Source: a candidate division Hyd24-12 bacterium UBA6080
GTDB lineage: Bacteria; Fermentibacterota; Fermentibacteria; Fermentibacterales; JCC-6
DNA length: 64,000 nucleotides
Reading direction: 5' to 3'
Assembly: GCA_002436025.1 (NCBI GenBank)
Contig: DIXM01000001.1
Location: 62,001 to 126,000 of the forward strand
Every line of letters begins with the position of its first letter. The stretch's first letter is position 1. Below, in pieces: positions 51,418 to 59,943 of this stretch. The notes under the pieces were generated by a model. It was not told the origin of the DNA, did no database searches, and saw only the letters and a program-made list of their open reading frames with translations. Position numbers and translations under genes: made by a program.

Positions 51418-51431
51418 GTGGTCACTTTTCT

Positions 51432-53627
51432 CTATCGAATAACGGCAACGCTCCTTGTCGCTTCAACTCCGCTTGCGTTGATCCTCACGAAGTAAAGACC
51501 GCTGGCGAGGTCGGAAGCGTCGAGGGGAATGCCGTGGCTTCCCTCTTCGAGGAACCCCTGATGAAGGGTCTGAACCAGCCTGCCCTGGAGGTCGAATACC
51601 TGAACCGAGGCCTCACCGGGGGCAACAGTGGCAAACCTCACTGAGGAAACGCCCTGGCAGGGATTGGGGAGAACAGAGATCTGGGCTCCGGAACCCTCCG
51701 CGCCCTCAATGCCTGTACCATCGTGCCTCCAGAGGGTGACCTCGGCGTTGGCAAAGGTGAGGAAGCCCTGGTGCCTGTCACCGCTGAAAACGATGTACCA
51801 GTCGTCGGTATAGGGAGCGTAGAACCATGCCTCACCGGAACTCTGACCCTGGATGAGTTCGTAGCAGTCGAACTCCTCTCCCGCCTGGTAGAGCTCCCAG
51901 TTGTCCGAGTCCACGATGAAGAAGTCGGCCGTGCCACCTGGTTGCGGCTCGGCATACTCGGACCTGGGGTTGGCGTAGTAGTCCCTGCCGTTCATCAGAT
52001 CCGCCGGCAGATCGAAGTTCACCTGAACAAGGTACTTCGTCCAGCTTCCCCCGGGTTGTTCAGTGAGTGGCAGCTCGGGCATCGGGAGGGGCGGGCTCCA
52101 CTCGAAATAGTACTGCTGGTTGGGAATGCTGTTCTCTATCACCTGCTCGTAGCCGCCCGTGCCGTAGTTGCCCAGGGCCGTTGCGATGTTGAGGTAGTAG
52201 TTCTGGCTGTCGCCCAGTTCGAAGGTTATCTGGCCGTTGCTGTCGGTCTGACCCCAGGTGCCCCGGTAAAGTTCGCTGGTCTGCCAGCCTTCGCTTGCGA
52301 TCTGCACAGCGGCATTGTCAACCGGAACTCCCGCGGAGTCGGTGACGGTCACCGTGAGGTTGCAGAAATTGGAATAGTAGGCAACGTAGTCATATGTGAA
52401 GCCGTCGTTCCTCCAGTACCAGATGCAGCTGCAGTCCTTGCCGCCGGTCATCCTGTCCTTGTCGTAAGCGCAGTAGTCGTTGCTGAAGGTGTCGACGTAC
52501 CAGCCGTGCCAGGTGTCTTCCCACCAGGCCTGGCACCAGACGTGATCCTCGTTGATGTCCATGACGCAAGCGGTGGGAATGAGGGCAACACGGGCCGCGG
52601 CGCAGAGAAGGTCCTGGTTCTCGCCGCAGTTCCCGTTGTGTTCATGGGCAATAACGTTGGGCTGTATGGGTCTGTTGCCGGATGCGCCTGTATCGATGGT
52701 GGCCCTGACCCAGCCGGTGACGATGTCAACGGCGTGAAGACTGTCCGAGAACTCGACCTCCGGAGACCAGCCGTAGCTCTTGGTCTGCTGGTCCCAGAAA
52801 ACCTGGACGTTCGAATTCAGCACCTCGCTGAGAACAGGGTAGCCCGCGTCGTCCATGTCCCACAGGTACTGCCGCCAGAACTCATTGTAAACGCTGGAGT
52901 CGTTCAGGGGGCGCTCGTCTGACACCTTGGGCATCACCACATAGTGGTAGTAGATCTCTTTGGGTATCTCGACCCAGACAGTGTCGCCATCAACGATGGT
53001 GTTGTACTCGGTGGTGCTGTAATAGTCGTCTCCGGTGTAGTCAACGACGTTCACGTAGCTCAGAAGGGGATCGTGAACGTAAATGCCCTGGGCGTTCTCG
53101 ACAAGAACGCTCTCATCCCAGCCGGGGTTGGCGAGTATCACCCAGGAAAGGTATGCCACCGTGAAGGCAAGCTCGTCGAAGTAGGGCTGCCCCTGGTGTG
53201 CCATGAGAAGTGCCCCGTAGCGGTCCTGGTTCTCGGCGCTCAGCACAGAGTACTTCCAGATCAGGTGTTCCTGAAGCCAGCCCGGACAGATGTCGACGGA
53301 TTGCTGGGCCTGGGTCGTGAGCTGGATGGCCGGGTTCAAGGTCAGGCTCTCCCCTGACAGATCCGCCAGGACAGGATAGATGCCGCTCATTGAGGGAACG
53401 ACGAAACGGCAATCAACAGATGCCACGATCTCGTACTCCGAGGGGGGGTCGAAGGCCGGAGCGGGTTCCGCCCAGACCACTGGCGCGGAGGGCAGGGAGG
53501 GACGGGAAGTGACGAGGTGAACCGAACTGCCGGTGCAGACCACAGGCTCTAAAGGCATGGTTATCCCGGGCAGACCGGCAACTCCAACAGTAAAGACTGA
53601 CAGGACAACATACAACGTGATTTTCAC
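51432..53627 (-). CDS. Secreted transglutaminase-like protein with T9SS sorting domain
   Basis: 731 residues. Signal peptide. Residues about 325-385 hold a transglutaminase/papain-like core: GNCGENQDLL (nucleophile Cys near 331), DHVWCQAWW (His near 360) and WYVDTFSND (Asp near 378). After that a carboxypeptidase-regulatory-like beta domain (LTVTVTDSAGVPVDNAAVQI) and further beta domain, then a T9SS type A domain (VLPNPCQGVSSV, FDLQGRLVQTL, ASGLYFVRI, ending VAVIR). It may cleave or crosslink peptides outside the cell. GTG start. Confidence 0.82.
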   Translation of the reverse strand: MKITLYVVLSVFTVGVAGLPGITMPLEPVVCTGSSVHLVTSRPSLPSAPVVWAEPAPAFDPPSEYEIVASVDCRFVVPSMSGIYPVLADLSGESLTLNPAIQLTTQAQQSVDICPGWLQEHLIWKYSVLSAENQDRYGALLMAHQGQPYFDELAFTVAYLSWVILANPGWDESVLVENAQGIYVHDPLLSYVNVVDYTGDDYYSTTEYNTIVDGDTVWVEIPKEIYYHYVVMPKVSDERPLNDSSVYNEFWRQYLWDMDDAGYPVLSEVLNSNVQVFWDQQTKSYGWSPEVEFSDSLHAVDIVTGWVRATIDTGASGNRPIQPNVIAHEHNGNCGENQDLLCAAARVALIPTACVMDINEDHVWCQAWWEDTWHGWYVDTFSNDYCAYDKDRMTGGKDCSCIWYWRNDGFTYDYVAYYSNFCNLTVTVTDSAGVPVDNAAVQIASEGWQTSELYRGTWGQTDSNGQITFELGDSQNYYLNIATALGNYGTGGYEQVIENSIPNQQYYFEWSPPLPMPELPLTEQPGGSWTKYLVQVNFDLPADLMNGRDYYANPRSEYAEPQPGGTADFFIVDSDNWELYQAGEEFDCYELIQGQSSGEAWFYAPYTDDWYIVFSGDRHQGFLTFANAEVTLWRHDGTGIEGAEGSGAQISVLPNPCQGVSSVRFATVAPGEASVQVFDLQGRLVQTLHQGFLEEGSHGIPLDASDLASGLYFVRINASGVEATRSVAVIR

Positions 53628-53714
53628 GGCCTTTTCCCCCTTCAGAGAAAGACTGGGCTACCGATCAGGAAGATACTTTTCAGGAAACACTGGGTAAAGG
53701 CTCGACCAACTGCC

Positions 53715-54857
53715 TCAGCAGACCAGCGACACGGCGGATGCCAGGGAGTTGATACCAAGAGGCGCAGGAACCTGGGCGAACTTGAGCCCTTCGGGCGTGT
53801 CCGGGGGGGTTTCCCGGGATGAGACGGCCACCAGCCCGGTGTTGGTCTTCATGAGGATGTCAACGAGAGCGCGAAACTCCGGAGGGTTCTCCTGTTCGAG
53901 CAGGACGAAAAGGAACCGCTCGGGGGTTTCCTCGAGAAGGATGAGGCCGCTTGCCACGCTGTCCACGCTTACCGCAGTGAAACCAAGCATCCGAAGCATG
54001 CCCTCGGCTGTGGAGTCACCGCTGGGATCGATGCTTAGAACGGTTCTTCTGATGGTGGCGCTGAGTTTTCCGGTTCTGGCCTGGACCCTGTCGGAGGGGA
54101 CCTCGCGGTCACGGCGGCTTGGGAAGGTAAGCATTGCGCGGTTGCCACCGCCGGAGATCAGCCTGACTTCGACATCACCCCTGAGTTCGAGGTTTTTCGC
54201 CCCCTGCTCTGAGGAGATGGAGATGGCGGTTTCGACAAGTCGGGCAGCCTCGACCGGGGGGAAAAGCTCGGATATGGAGCACCCGGGCTTTGCCTTGCCC
54301 TGCAGAAAGGTGGGAAGGGTGCCCTGAGTTTCCAGCACTATCATGTCGCGTTCGATGGAACTCCCCGCGATCTCGGTGTAGATGTAGGCCATACCACTTT
54401 CGACAAGGGCACGCCGGAAGACGTTGAGTCCGGTTTCGGCGTCGTTCCCGCTGTCGCCGCGAAACAGTGTCGAGTCGACGACAAGTACGATCTCAGCGGT
54501 TTTACCCCGGATCTCGACCTTTCTGGAGAACACCATTACCTTCACCCTGGCGCCGGCCGAGTCGCGCAGGATGCCCTTGACAGCTCCGGAAAGGCCCGCC
54601 TTTCCCTCGGAGGTAATGCCCATCCCAGAGTCGGCAAGGGTTTTACCGACCGCGTCTTTCATTGTAATGCCAAAAAGATCGGCCGACTGGTCGTTCATGA
54701 ACATGATCTGCCCGGACTGGACGTCCCTCACGAAAACCGCTGCGGGAATGTTCCGGAGCAGAAGGTTGACCCCCTCGGGGTCGGGTGTGAACGTGACAAG
54801 AGTGGGGTCGTCAAAGGCCCTCAGATACCCGAGAAGCTTTTCGGTTCGTTCGTTCAA
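53715..54857 (-). CDS. PAS-domain protein with receiver-like C-terminus, no kinase
   Basis: 380 residues. Residues about 30-130 look like a PAS domain (LLRNIPAAVFVRDVQSGQIMFMN, ADLFGITMKDAVGKT). A second PAS-like or linker region follows. Residues 270-380 follow the receiver fold (RRTVLSIDPSGDSTAEGMLRMLGF, TAVSVDSVASGLILLEE), but the region of the phosphoacceptor reads FLFVLLEQENP, so it lacks the Asp. There is no histidine kinase, GGDEF or DNA-binding part. Probably a signal integrator acting through partners. TTG start; lies 11 bases downstream of the GGDEF-HEAT gene. Confidence 0.62.
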   Translation of the reverse strand: MNERTEKLLGYLRAFDDPTLVTFTPDPEGVNLLLRNIPAAVFVRDVQSGQIMFMNDQSADLFGITMKDAVGKTLADSGMGITSEGKAGLSGAVKGILRDSAGARVKVMVFSRKVEIRGKTAEIVLVVDSTLFRGDSGNDAETGLNVFRRALVESGMAYIYTEIAGSSIERDMIVLETQGTLPTFLQGKAKPGCSISELFPPVEAARLVETAISISSEQGAKNLELRGDVEVRLISGGGNRAMLTFPSRRDREVPSDRVQARTGKLSATIRRTVLSIDPSGDSTAEGMLRMLGFTAVSVDSVASGLILLEETPERFLFVLLEQENPPEFRALVDILMKTNTGLVAVSSRETPPDTPEGLKFAQVPAPLGINSLASAVSLVC

Positions 54858-54868
54858 TGGGTTCTCCC

Positions 54869-56503
54869 TCAGAGCTGAAAACTCTTTTCAGAACGGGCCG
54901 ACGTCAAGCCCCTCCCAAGCATGGAAAGCGCGGTGGCCGCAGCGAACCTGACCTGTCCGGATGACATTCTGAGAAAGGGTTTCAGGAAAACCCCGGGCGG
55001 GGTCCCGGGACCACGGGACAACCAGATCAGAAACCGGCTCAAAGAATGGGTATCGAGTGTGTTGTCTCCGCGTTCAAGCCTTGCGGAAACCCTTGCGGCG
55101 CAGGAGGCGTCGGCAGGAATGGCCTTTGCCTCAAGGAGCTCAACGAGTTGAAGGAAGAGGTCCCCTCCCGTACAGCCGAGCCACCTTCTGAGCGTGGAGC
55201 GGGCTGTGGCGGAGAGTTCACCGGGGAATAGAGCGAGAAGCCTCAACCCCTTTCTCTCCGGGACCGCAAGCGCGAGCGTCTCCAGTTCGGCAAGGCTGAC
55301 AGGCGAAACCCCTTCAAGCCTTATGTTCTCGGGTATCACGCCCCTTTTCAGGACCTCGGCAGCGGCAAGCTCACCTCCCACTGCGCACAACGCCCTGAAG
55401 GCCTCGCCCTCCGGCTGGTAGCCGGGATTACCGCACAGCCCGGCAAGGAACGTCGCGGATTCGGGGTCGCCGATGAGCGCGATCCCCTCGAGTGCCGCGC
55501 TTCTTTCGGGAATCGTGTTACGGGGATACGAGCAACTCCCCTCGGCCGCCCTGAAAAGCACCGGGAGACCCGTTCGCCACCCGGTTCTGCCCATGCCCCT
55601 GAATACAGCCCTTCTTACCCATGTGCTGGGATCCCGGGCCAGTTCGGCAACATGGGGCCCCGCCTTTCTTCCATAGGCGAGAACAAGCCCCTCCACAGCC
55701 CGTGTCCGCACGTGGGGACTGCTGTCTTCAAGGGCTTCCAGCAGGGCTTTCACAGCTTCCTCGCCACCGATCCTCCCCAGTGAGAGAGCCGCGCTCTTCC
55801 GTATGTTCCAGGAGAAGGCGCCCTCAAGAACCTTCCTGACCGAAGGTATGGCCTCGCTCTCCCTGAGAATTCCGGCGGCCTCCAGATAAGCCTTCACATC
55901 CCTTTCCGACATCCCCCTGAAATCACCGGTGTCCAGGATGGGAGAGAGCTTTCCCGGAACGGGAACACCCCTTATCCTCTCCTTCTCCACTCCGGCCCTG
56001 TGACAAAGGTTCTCAACGCTTTCCTGCGGGCTCTCGGGCGAAAGCATCACCACCGTGAGGTCAAGGAACGGGAAGAACCGGTATCCTCCATACCTGTCAA
56101 AAGTCTCTATTCCCCCGGCCTCCCTGTCACGGCTTGCGTAGAAACCCGGAGATACGGCCCTGAACTCGAGCCTTGCCCTTTCAACCCTGTCCCGGAAGTC
56201 CTGGCCGTGCCCCGTACAAACAAAGTCATCCCCTCCCACATGGCCGGTGAAGAACGGCAGAACGCTGTCGTGGAGCAATTCGCCAAGCCTTCGGATGACC
56301 GAGTCTCCCAGGGACAGCCCGTAATGGTCATTGAAGGGCTTGAAGCCAGTGATGTCCAGAAAGGCCGCAACACCATCCTGCTGGATGACAGTTGTTTCCA
56401 GTTCCCCCCGGATCGTCCAGTTGCCGGGAAGACCGGTGAGGGGGTTGATATCGGATCGCGAATTCAGGGTACTACCTCCCGTTTGGGTGTGATAACCTGA
56501 CAT
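54869..56503 (-). CDS. GGDEF-like domain fused to HEAT repeats
   Basis: 544 residues. Residues about 15-160 follow a diguanylate cyclase domain: NPLTGLPGN, LDITGFKPFNDHYGLSLGD, HVGGDDFVC. The signature is GGDDF rather than GGDEF, and the second metal Asp of the DxD-type motif is Thr (DIT). Activity is uncertain. From about 230 to the end are HEAT-type helical pairs (SVRKVLEGAFSWNIRKSAALSLGRIGGEEAVKALLEAL, FRGMGRTGWRTGLPVLFRAAE). The annotated ATG 56503 sits at the likely transcription start; CTG 56467, seven bases after GGAGG, gives the better translation start. Confidence 0.75.
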   Translation of the reverse strand: MSGYHTQTGGSTLNSRSDINPLTGLPGNWTIRGELETTVIQQDGVAAFLDITGFKPFNDHYGLSLGDSVIRRLGELLHDSVLPFFTGHVGGDDFVCTGHGQDFRDRVERARLEFRAVSPGFYASRDREAGGIETFDRYGGYRFFPFLDLTVVMLSPESPQESVENLCHRAGVEKERIRGVPVPGKLSPILDTGDFRGMSERDVKAYLEAAGILRESEAIPSVRKVLEGAFSWNIRKSAALSLGRIGGEEAVKALLEALEDSSPHVRTRAVEGLVLAYGRKAGPHVAELARDPSTWVRRAVFRGMGRTGWRTGLPVLFRAAEGSCSYPRNTIPERSAALEGIALIGDPESATFLAGLCGNPGYQPEGEAFRALCAVGGELAAAEVLKRGVIPENIRLEGVSPVSLAELETLALAVPERKGLRLLALFPGELSATARSTLRRWLGCTGGDLFLQLVELLEAKAIPADASCAARVSARLERGDNTLDTHSLSRFLIWLSRGPGTPPGVFLKPFLRMSSGQVRFAAATALSMLGRGLTSARSEKSFQL

Positions 56504-56507
56504 TCTT

Positions 56508-56536
56508 TACATAGATGGGTGAAAACTGTCAGTCAA
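56508..56536 (-). promoter_or_regulatory. Candidate promoter before the GGDEF-HEAT gene
   Basis: TTGACT (56531-56536) and TATGTA (56508-56513) on the minus strand, 17 bases apart. The -10 box is weak. The start near 56501 falls on the ATG at 56503, which argues for the CTG start at 56467 or for a leaderless message. The -35 box overlaps the CNNM gene's stop. Confidence 0.4.
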
Positions 56537-57479
56537 GGGGAGCGCAGGCGGGTGTTCCGGCCGAGAGGAGGCAATCGAGAACGGCGCCCTGGACAACGAT
56601 GCCCCCGGGCTGACCACGTTCGTCCAGAACCACTGCGGCACCAGCGCCGGAGCGCCAGAGGTCAAGAAGCACCCTGAGCGGAACGGCGTCCTGGGGGTAA
56701 GCAGGGATTCCGGTGAGCATCCGTCCGGGGTTCCACGCCCCGCTGCTCTTCAGGACAGCCCTGCTTTCCACGATACCGGAGAGGGTGCGCCCCTCCCCCT
56801 CGAACACAAGCAGGAAGTCGGAACCCGATGAAATGATCTTCTGAACGGCATGCTGCCGCGAAGCGGTGAGGGTGATTGACGGAAAGTCCGCAATTGGCCG
56901 TGCATGCAGCCTGATGCTGCTTTCCCCGAGTTCGATGGCATCCCAGGCAAGCCTTCCCTCATGGCCGCCCGACATTTCCAGAAGGCTCCTGACCTCACCC
57001 CGGCTTTCGAAGAACCGGTTTATGGATGGCCGACCCGCAATGAGGCCGGCGATGAAACCGGCGGATGCTATGAGGGGATAGAACAGCACCCGCAGAAGCA
57101 CAAGAACCGGAGAAAGGGGGGCGGTGAGGGAGTCTGCCCGTGCAAGTGCGTTCTGCTTCGGTACTATCTCGGCGAAGACAAGAAGGAACCCGGCCGTGAG
57201 AATAACCTGGACCGCTGCGTAGACAGGATCGAGATCAGCGAACCAGCCCGAAGTCATACTGGATGAGAGCACTACACCTATGTTGGTTCCCACCAGTGTT
57301 GTTGTCAGGTACCTGGAAGGTTCCTTTAAAAACCATGCCGCAAGCTTGGCCAGGGGCTTCCCCTGCTCGGCCGCAGCTGCGGCCCTGATACGCCCCGCGG
57401 CGGAGAATGCAGTTTCGGTGATGTTGCAGACCGCCGAGAGGGAAACTGCAAGGAGGAATACCAGGATCTCGCCGATCAT
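56529..57479 (-). CDS. CNNM/DUF21 membrane protein with reduced CBS region
   Basis: 316 residues. A DUF21 domain of four membrane helices (EILVFLLAVSLSAVCN, ETAFSAAGR, GTNIGVVLSSS, FAEIVPKQNALARA) is followed by a short, divergent CBS pair (PSITLTASRQHAVQKII, FLLVFEGEGRTLSGIV). The C-terminal CorC/HlyC transporter domain of the full family is missing. CNNM proteins are linked to Mg2+/Co2+ efflux. It overlaps the larger paralogue's stop as ATGA, so the two probably form a heterodimer. Confidence 0.82.
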   Translation of the reverse strand: MIGEILVFLLAVSLSAVCNITETAFSAAGRIRAAAAAEQGKPLAKLAAWFLKEPSRYLTTTLVGTNIGVVLSSSMTSGWFADLDPVYAAVQVILTAGFLLVFAEIVPKQNALARADSLTAPLSPVLVLLRVLFYPLIASAGFIAGLIAGRPSINRFFESRGEVRSLLEMSGGHEGRLAWDAIELGESSIRLHARPIADFPSITLTASRQHAVQKIISSGSDFLLVFEGEGRTLSGIVESRAVLKSSGAWNPGRMLTGIPAYPQDAVPLRVLLDLWRSGAGAAVVLDERGQPGGIVVQGAVLDCLLSAGTPACAPLD

Positions 57480-58648
57480 CCGCGTATCCGCCTCACAAGT
57501 ATGTGGTTTATCCTGCTTCCGGTAGCGGACTCAACCCGAAACTCAAGATTTCCGGAGGTGAAACTTTCGCCAGGGCCGGGAATACGGCCGGAAAGCTCCT
57601 CCACAAAACCACCGCAGGATTCCGCCCAACGGCTCACCGGTGTCTCGCCAACAATTCGGGAGAGGCTTTCAAGGGATAATCCCGCCGGCACGAGAAAACC
57701 GTCACGTCTTCTTCTCACACCTGCAGGCATCATAGAGCCGGCGGAGTCGAACACCCCCCGGGCAAGGATGTCATTTTCCGTGAGAATCCCGCTCCAGTCG
57801 CCGTACTCATCCACTACCACGCCAAGCCCGTTACCGCTCTTTCTTATCTCCCGCAGTGCGTGGTCAAGTGACGCTGTTTCAGGGAAGAATTCGACACTGC
57901 GAATCACCAGTTTTTCGATGCCCAGAAGATCCCGGATATGGCTCATTCCGAGTATCTCTTCACCGGGACCCTCGACCAGAGGGTACTTCATGAATGGGTT
58001 GGACCTGGCTTCAAACTGCATTCTGTCGAGAGACCACTCCATCCTCATCACGGCGACTTCCCTCCGGGGAACCATCACGCTCTGACACTGCCGGTCACCG
58101 AGTGAGAGCACGGCACCAGCGACAAGCGCTTCCTCTCCAACAACTCCGTCTCCCCTGGCCAATTCCACAAGGGTGATTATCTCGTTCCTGCTCAGATGTC
58201 GGCCGGTCTCGGCTTTGATCGACATTCGTTCAAGAAGCCTGGTGAGAGGTGCCGTGATCCGTGTAACCGGGGATATGAAGGGAGCTGCAAGAACCGCCCA
58301 CTTCTCGTTGTTGTATCGGGCGAAGGTTTTCGGTGTTATCTCCCCGAGGACAAGGAGTATGAAAGTCATCACAAGTACTCCGAGTCCGAAGCCAAGTGCC
58401 CCGGGGATCAGGGTGCGCGTCACCTCGGCGCTCAACGCTCCCGCAGCAACATTCACAAGTGTGTTGCCCATGAGGATGGCCGAAAGAAGCCTTCCGGGCT
58501 TCGACAGCACCTTCAGGGCCCTTCTGCCGGCCTCGGTGCTTCTGAGCCTCTGTTTCTGAACTCCGTCAAGGCTGAAGAATGCAGTCTCGGTGCCGCTGAA
58601 GAAGGCGGACAGCGACAGGAGAAGCGCCAGAAGGAGAGCCTCTTTCAG
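57476..58648 (-). CDS. CNNM/CBS-domain transporter, probably starting at CTG
   Basis: 390 residues if CTG 58648 is used. A GTG at 58510 would cut the first membrane helix, whereas translation upstream in frame gives LKEALLLALLLSLSAFFSGTETAFFSL, the hallmark N-terminus of the DUF21/CNNM family. The CTG overlaps the NHL gene's stop as CTGA, the same junction style as its ATGA, GTGA and TTGA neighbours. After DUF21 (about 1-190; GEITPKTFAR) come a CBS pair (PLVEGPGEEILGMSHIRD, GLGVVVDEYGDWSGILTENDI) and a CorC_HlyC domain (GNLEFRVES). Confidence 0.88.
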   Translation of the reverse strand: MKEALLLALLLSLSAFFSGTETAFFSLDGVQKQRLRSTEAGRRALKVLSKPGRLLSAILMGNTLVNVAAGALSAEVTRTLIPGALGFGLGVLVMTFILLVLGEITPKTFARYNNEKWAVLAAPFISPVTRITAPLTRLLERMSIKAETGRHLSRNEIITLVELARGDGVVGEEALVAGAVLSLGDRQCQSVMVPRREVAVMRMEWSLDRMQFEARSNPFMKYPLVEGPGEEILGMSHIRDLLGIEKLVIRSVEFFPETASLDHALREIRKSGNGLGVVVDEYGDWSGILTENDILARGVFDSAGSMMPAGVRRRRDGFLVPAGLSLESLSRIVGETPVSRWAESCGGFVEELSGRIPGPGESFTSGNLEFRVESATGSRINHILVRRIRG

Positions 58649-59943
58649 AGACCTCTCTCCCCCCTCGACGAGGAATCAGGTTGCACCAGGGGTTGCCCCA
58701 GGGTGAAAACCTCCCTCCAGGTCTTCTTGAAATAGGTTCTACTGGAATAGGTGGCTTCCCCGGTTATCACAACAGTGTAGTCACCGGCTGGCGCGTGCAC
58801 ACCGCCCAGAGTGGTACCGTCCCAGGTGTAGCTGAACTGACCAACGGGTGTATTGCCTGTTCTGAGGTTCCTGACCACCGAACCCTGGGCATCAAGGATG
58901 TTCACTATGAGTATCGTGGGTTCGGTGAGCAGGCCGGAGAGAGAAAGCCCCCTTTCCCGGGGACGGATCGTGAGATTCCTCATGTCGGTGCCCACCCAGA
59001 AATACCGTGCTCCCGCCCTCTCTCCGATGAAGACCTGACCGAAACGGGTCCATATGGCAATGCCGGTGGGGTTCTGAAACTGGTCGTCTTCGGTTCCGAA
59101 TCCCCTGCCGTAGCTGGCAAGATAATCGAGTGACGGGCTGAACTTGTGGATCTTCGAGCTTATGGAGTCGGTCACCCAGACGTTGCCGTGGTAATCCACC
59201 GCCGGGTAGTTGAAAAAAGAGCCTCCGCAGTCCGACGGGGTGACACGGCGCACAACTGAACCGTTCTCCACTCTCACGAGAGCCATGCCGTCTTCAACCA
59301 CCACGGCCTGGAAAGCTGAATGGCCGCTTGTCCACCTCTCGTAGCCAGTGGCCGCGACACCCCTGGGGCGGTCGAGGGTGATGACCCTGGGGCTCTGGTC
59401 GGTCGGCGACGCATACCTGTAAAGAGCCCCGCCGGCACGATCGGTGACCCAGATGCCCCGTCCGTCGAGCGCAACTCCCCACGGTTCCTCGAGGCCCGTT
59501 ATGTAGCCGGTGGCTTTGATGCGGGAACCTCTGCGGGAAAGCACCGCTATCCTGCCGTTCCCGGTGTCCGCCACGTAAATGTCGCCTGCAACAGTGGCCG
59601 CTATGCCATGGGGGGATGAGAGCCTGTCGCCTGAACTCCCTTCGCCGTCGTAATAGCCAAGGGTGTACATGGACGCATTGTAGATGATCTGACCCGACCC
59701 GCTGTTGACACCGTAAACTGCAAGCTCGTCGTCATCCGAGGCATCGGGAGAGTCCCATTCCGCAAGCTTCACAGCAGCCATGCCCTGGGGGTCGTTGAAC
59801 CTGACCAGGCCGCCCAGAAGCATGTTCAACTGCTCGGGACCAGCCCTGTAAATACCCATGCAGTGACCGTACGGCGGGTAGACAAGTGTACTGGGGTGAT
59901 CCGGCTCAACTGTAAATGCAAGTATCGCCATGAGCAGAGTCAT
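58645..59943 (-). CDS. Secreted NHL-repeat protein with FlgD-like C-terminus
   Basis: 432 residues. Signal-like start (MTLLMAILAFTVEPD). NHL-type propeller blades follow (SSPHGIAATVAGDIYVADTGNGRIAVL, EPWGVALDGRGIWVTDRAGG, YPAVDYHGNVWVTD). The C-terminal beta domain resembles FlgD Ig-like modules (VVRNLRTGNTPVGQFSYTWDGTTLGG, APAGDYTVVI). It has no T9SS tail with the terminal Lys/Arg pattern. The stop overlaps the CNNM start (CTGA) and its start overlaps the lytic transglycosylase stop (ATGA). Confidence 0.75.
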   Translation of the reverse strand: MTLLMAILAFTVEPDHPSTLVYPPYGHCMGIYRAGPEQLNMLLGGLVRFNDPQGMAAVKLAEWDSPDASDDDELAVYGVNSGSGQIIYNASMYTLGYYDGEGSSGDRLSSPHGIAATVAGDIYVADTGNGRIAVLSRRGSRIKATGYITGLEEPWGVALDGRGIWVTDRAGGALYRYASPTDQSPRVITLDRPRGVAATGYERWTSGHSAFQAVVVEDGMALVRVENGSVVRRVTPSDCGGSFFNYPAVDYHGNVWVTDSISSKIHKFSPSLDYLASYGRGFGTEDDQFQNPTGIAIWTRFGQVFIGERAGARYFWVGTDMRNLTIRPRERGLSLSGLLTEPTILIVNILDAQGSVVRNLRTGNTPVGQFSYTWDGTTLGGVHAPAGDYTVVITGEATYSSRTYFKKTWREVFTLGQPLVQPDSSSRGERGL

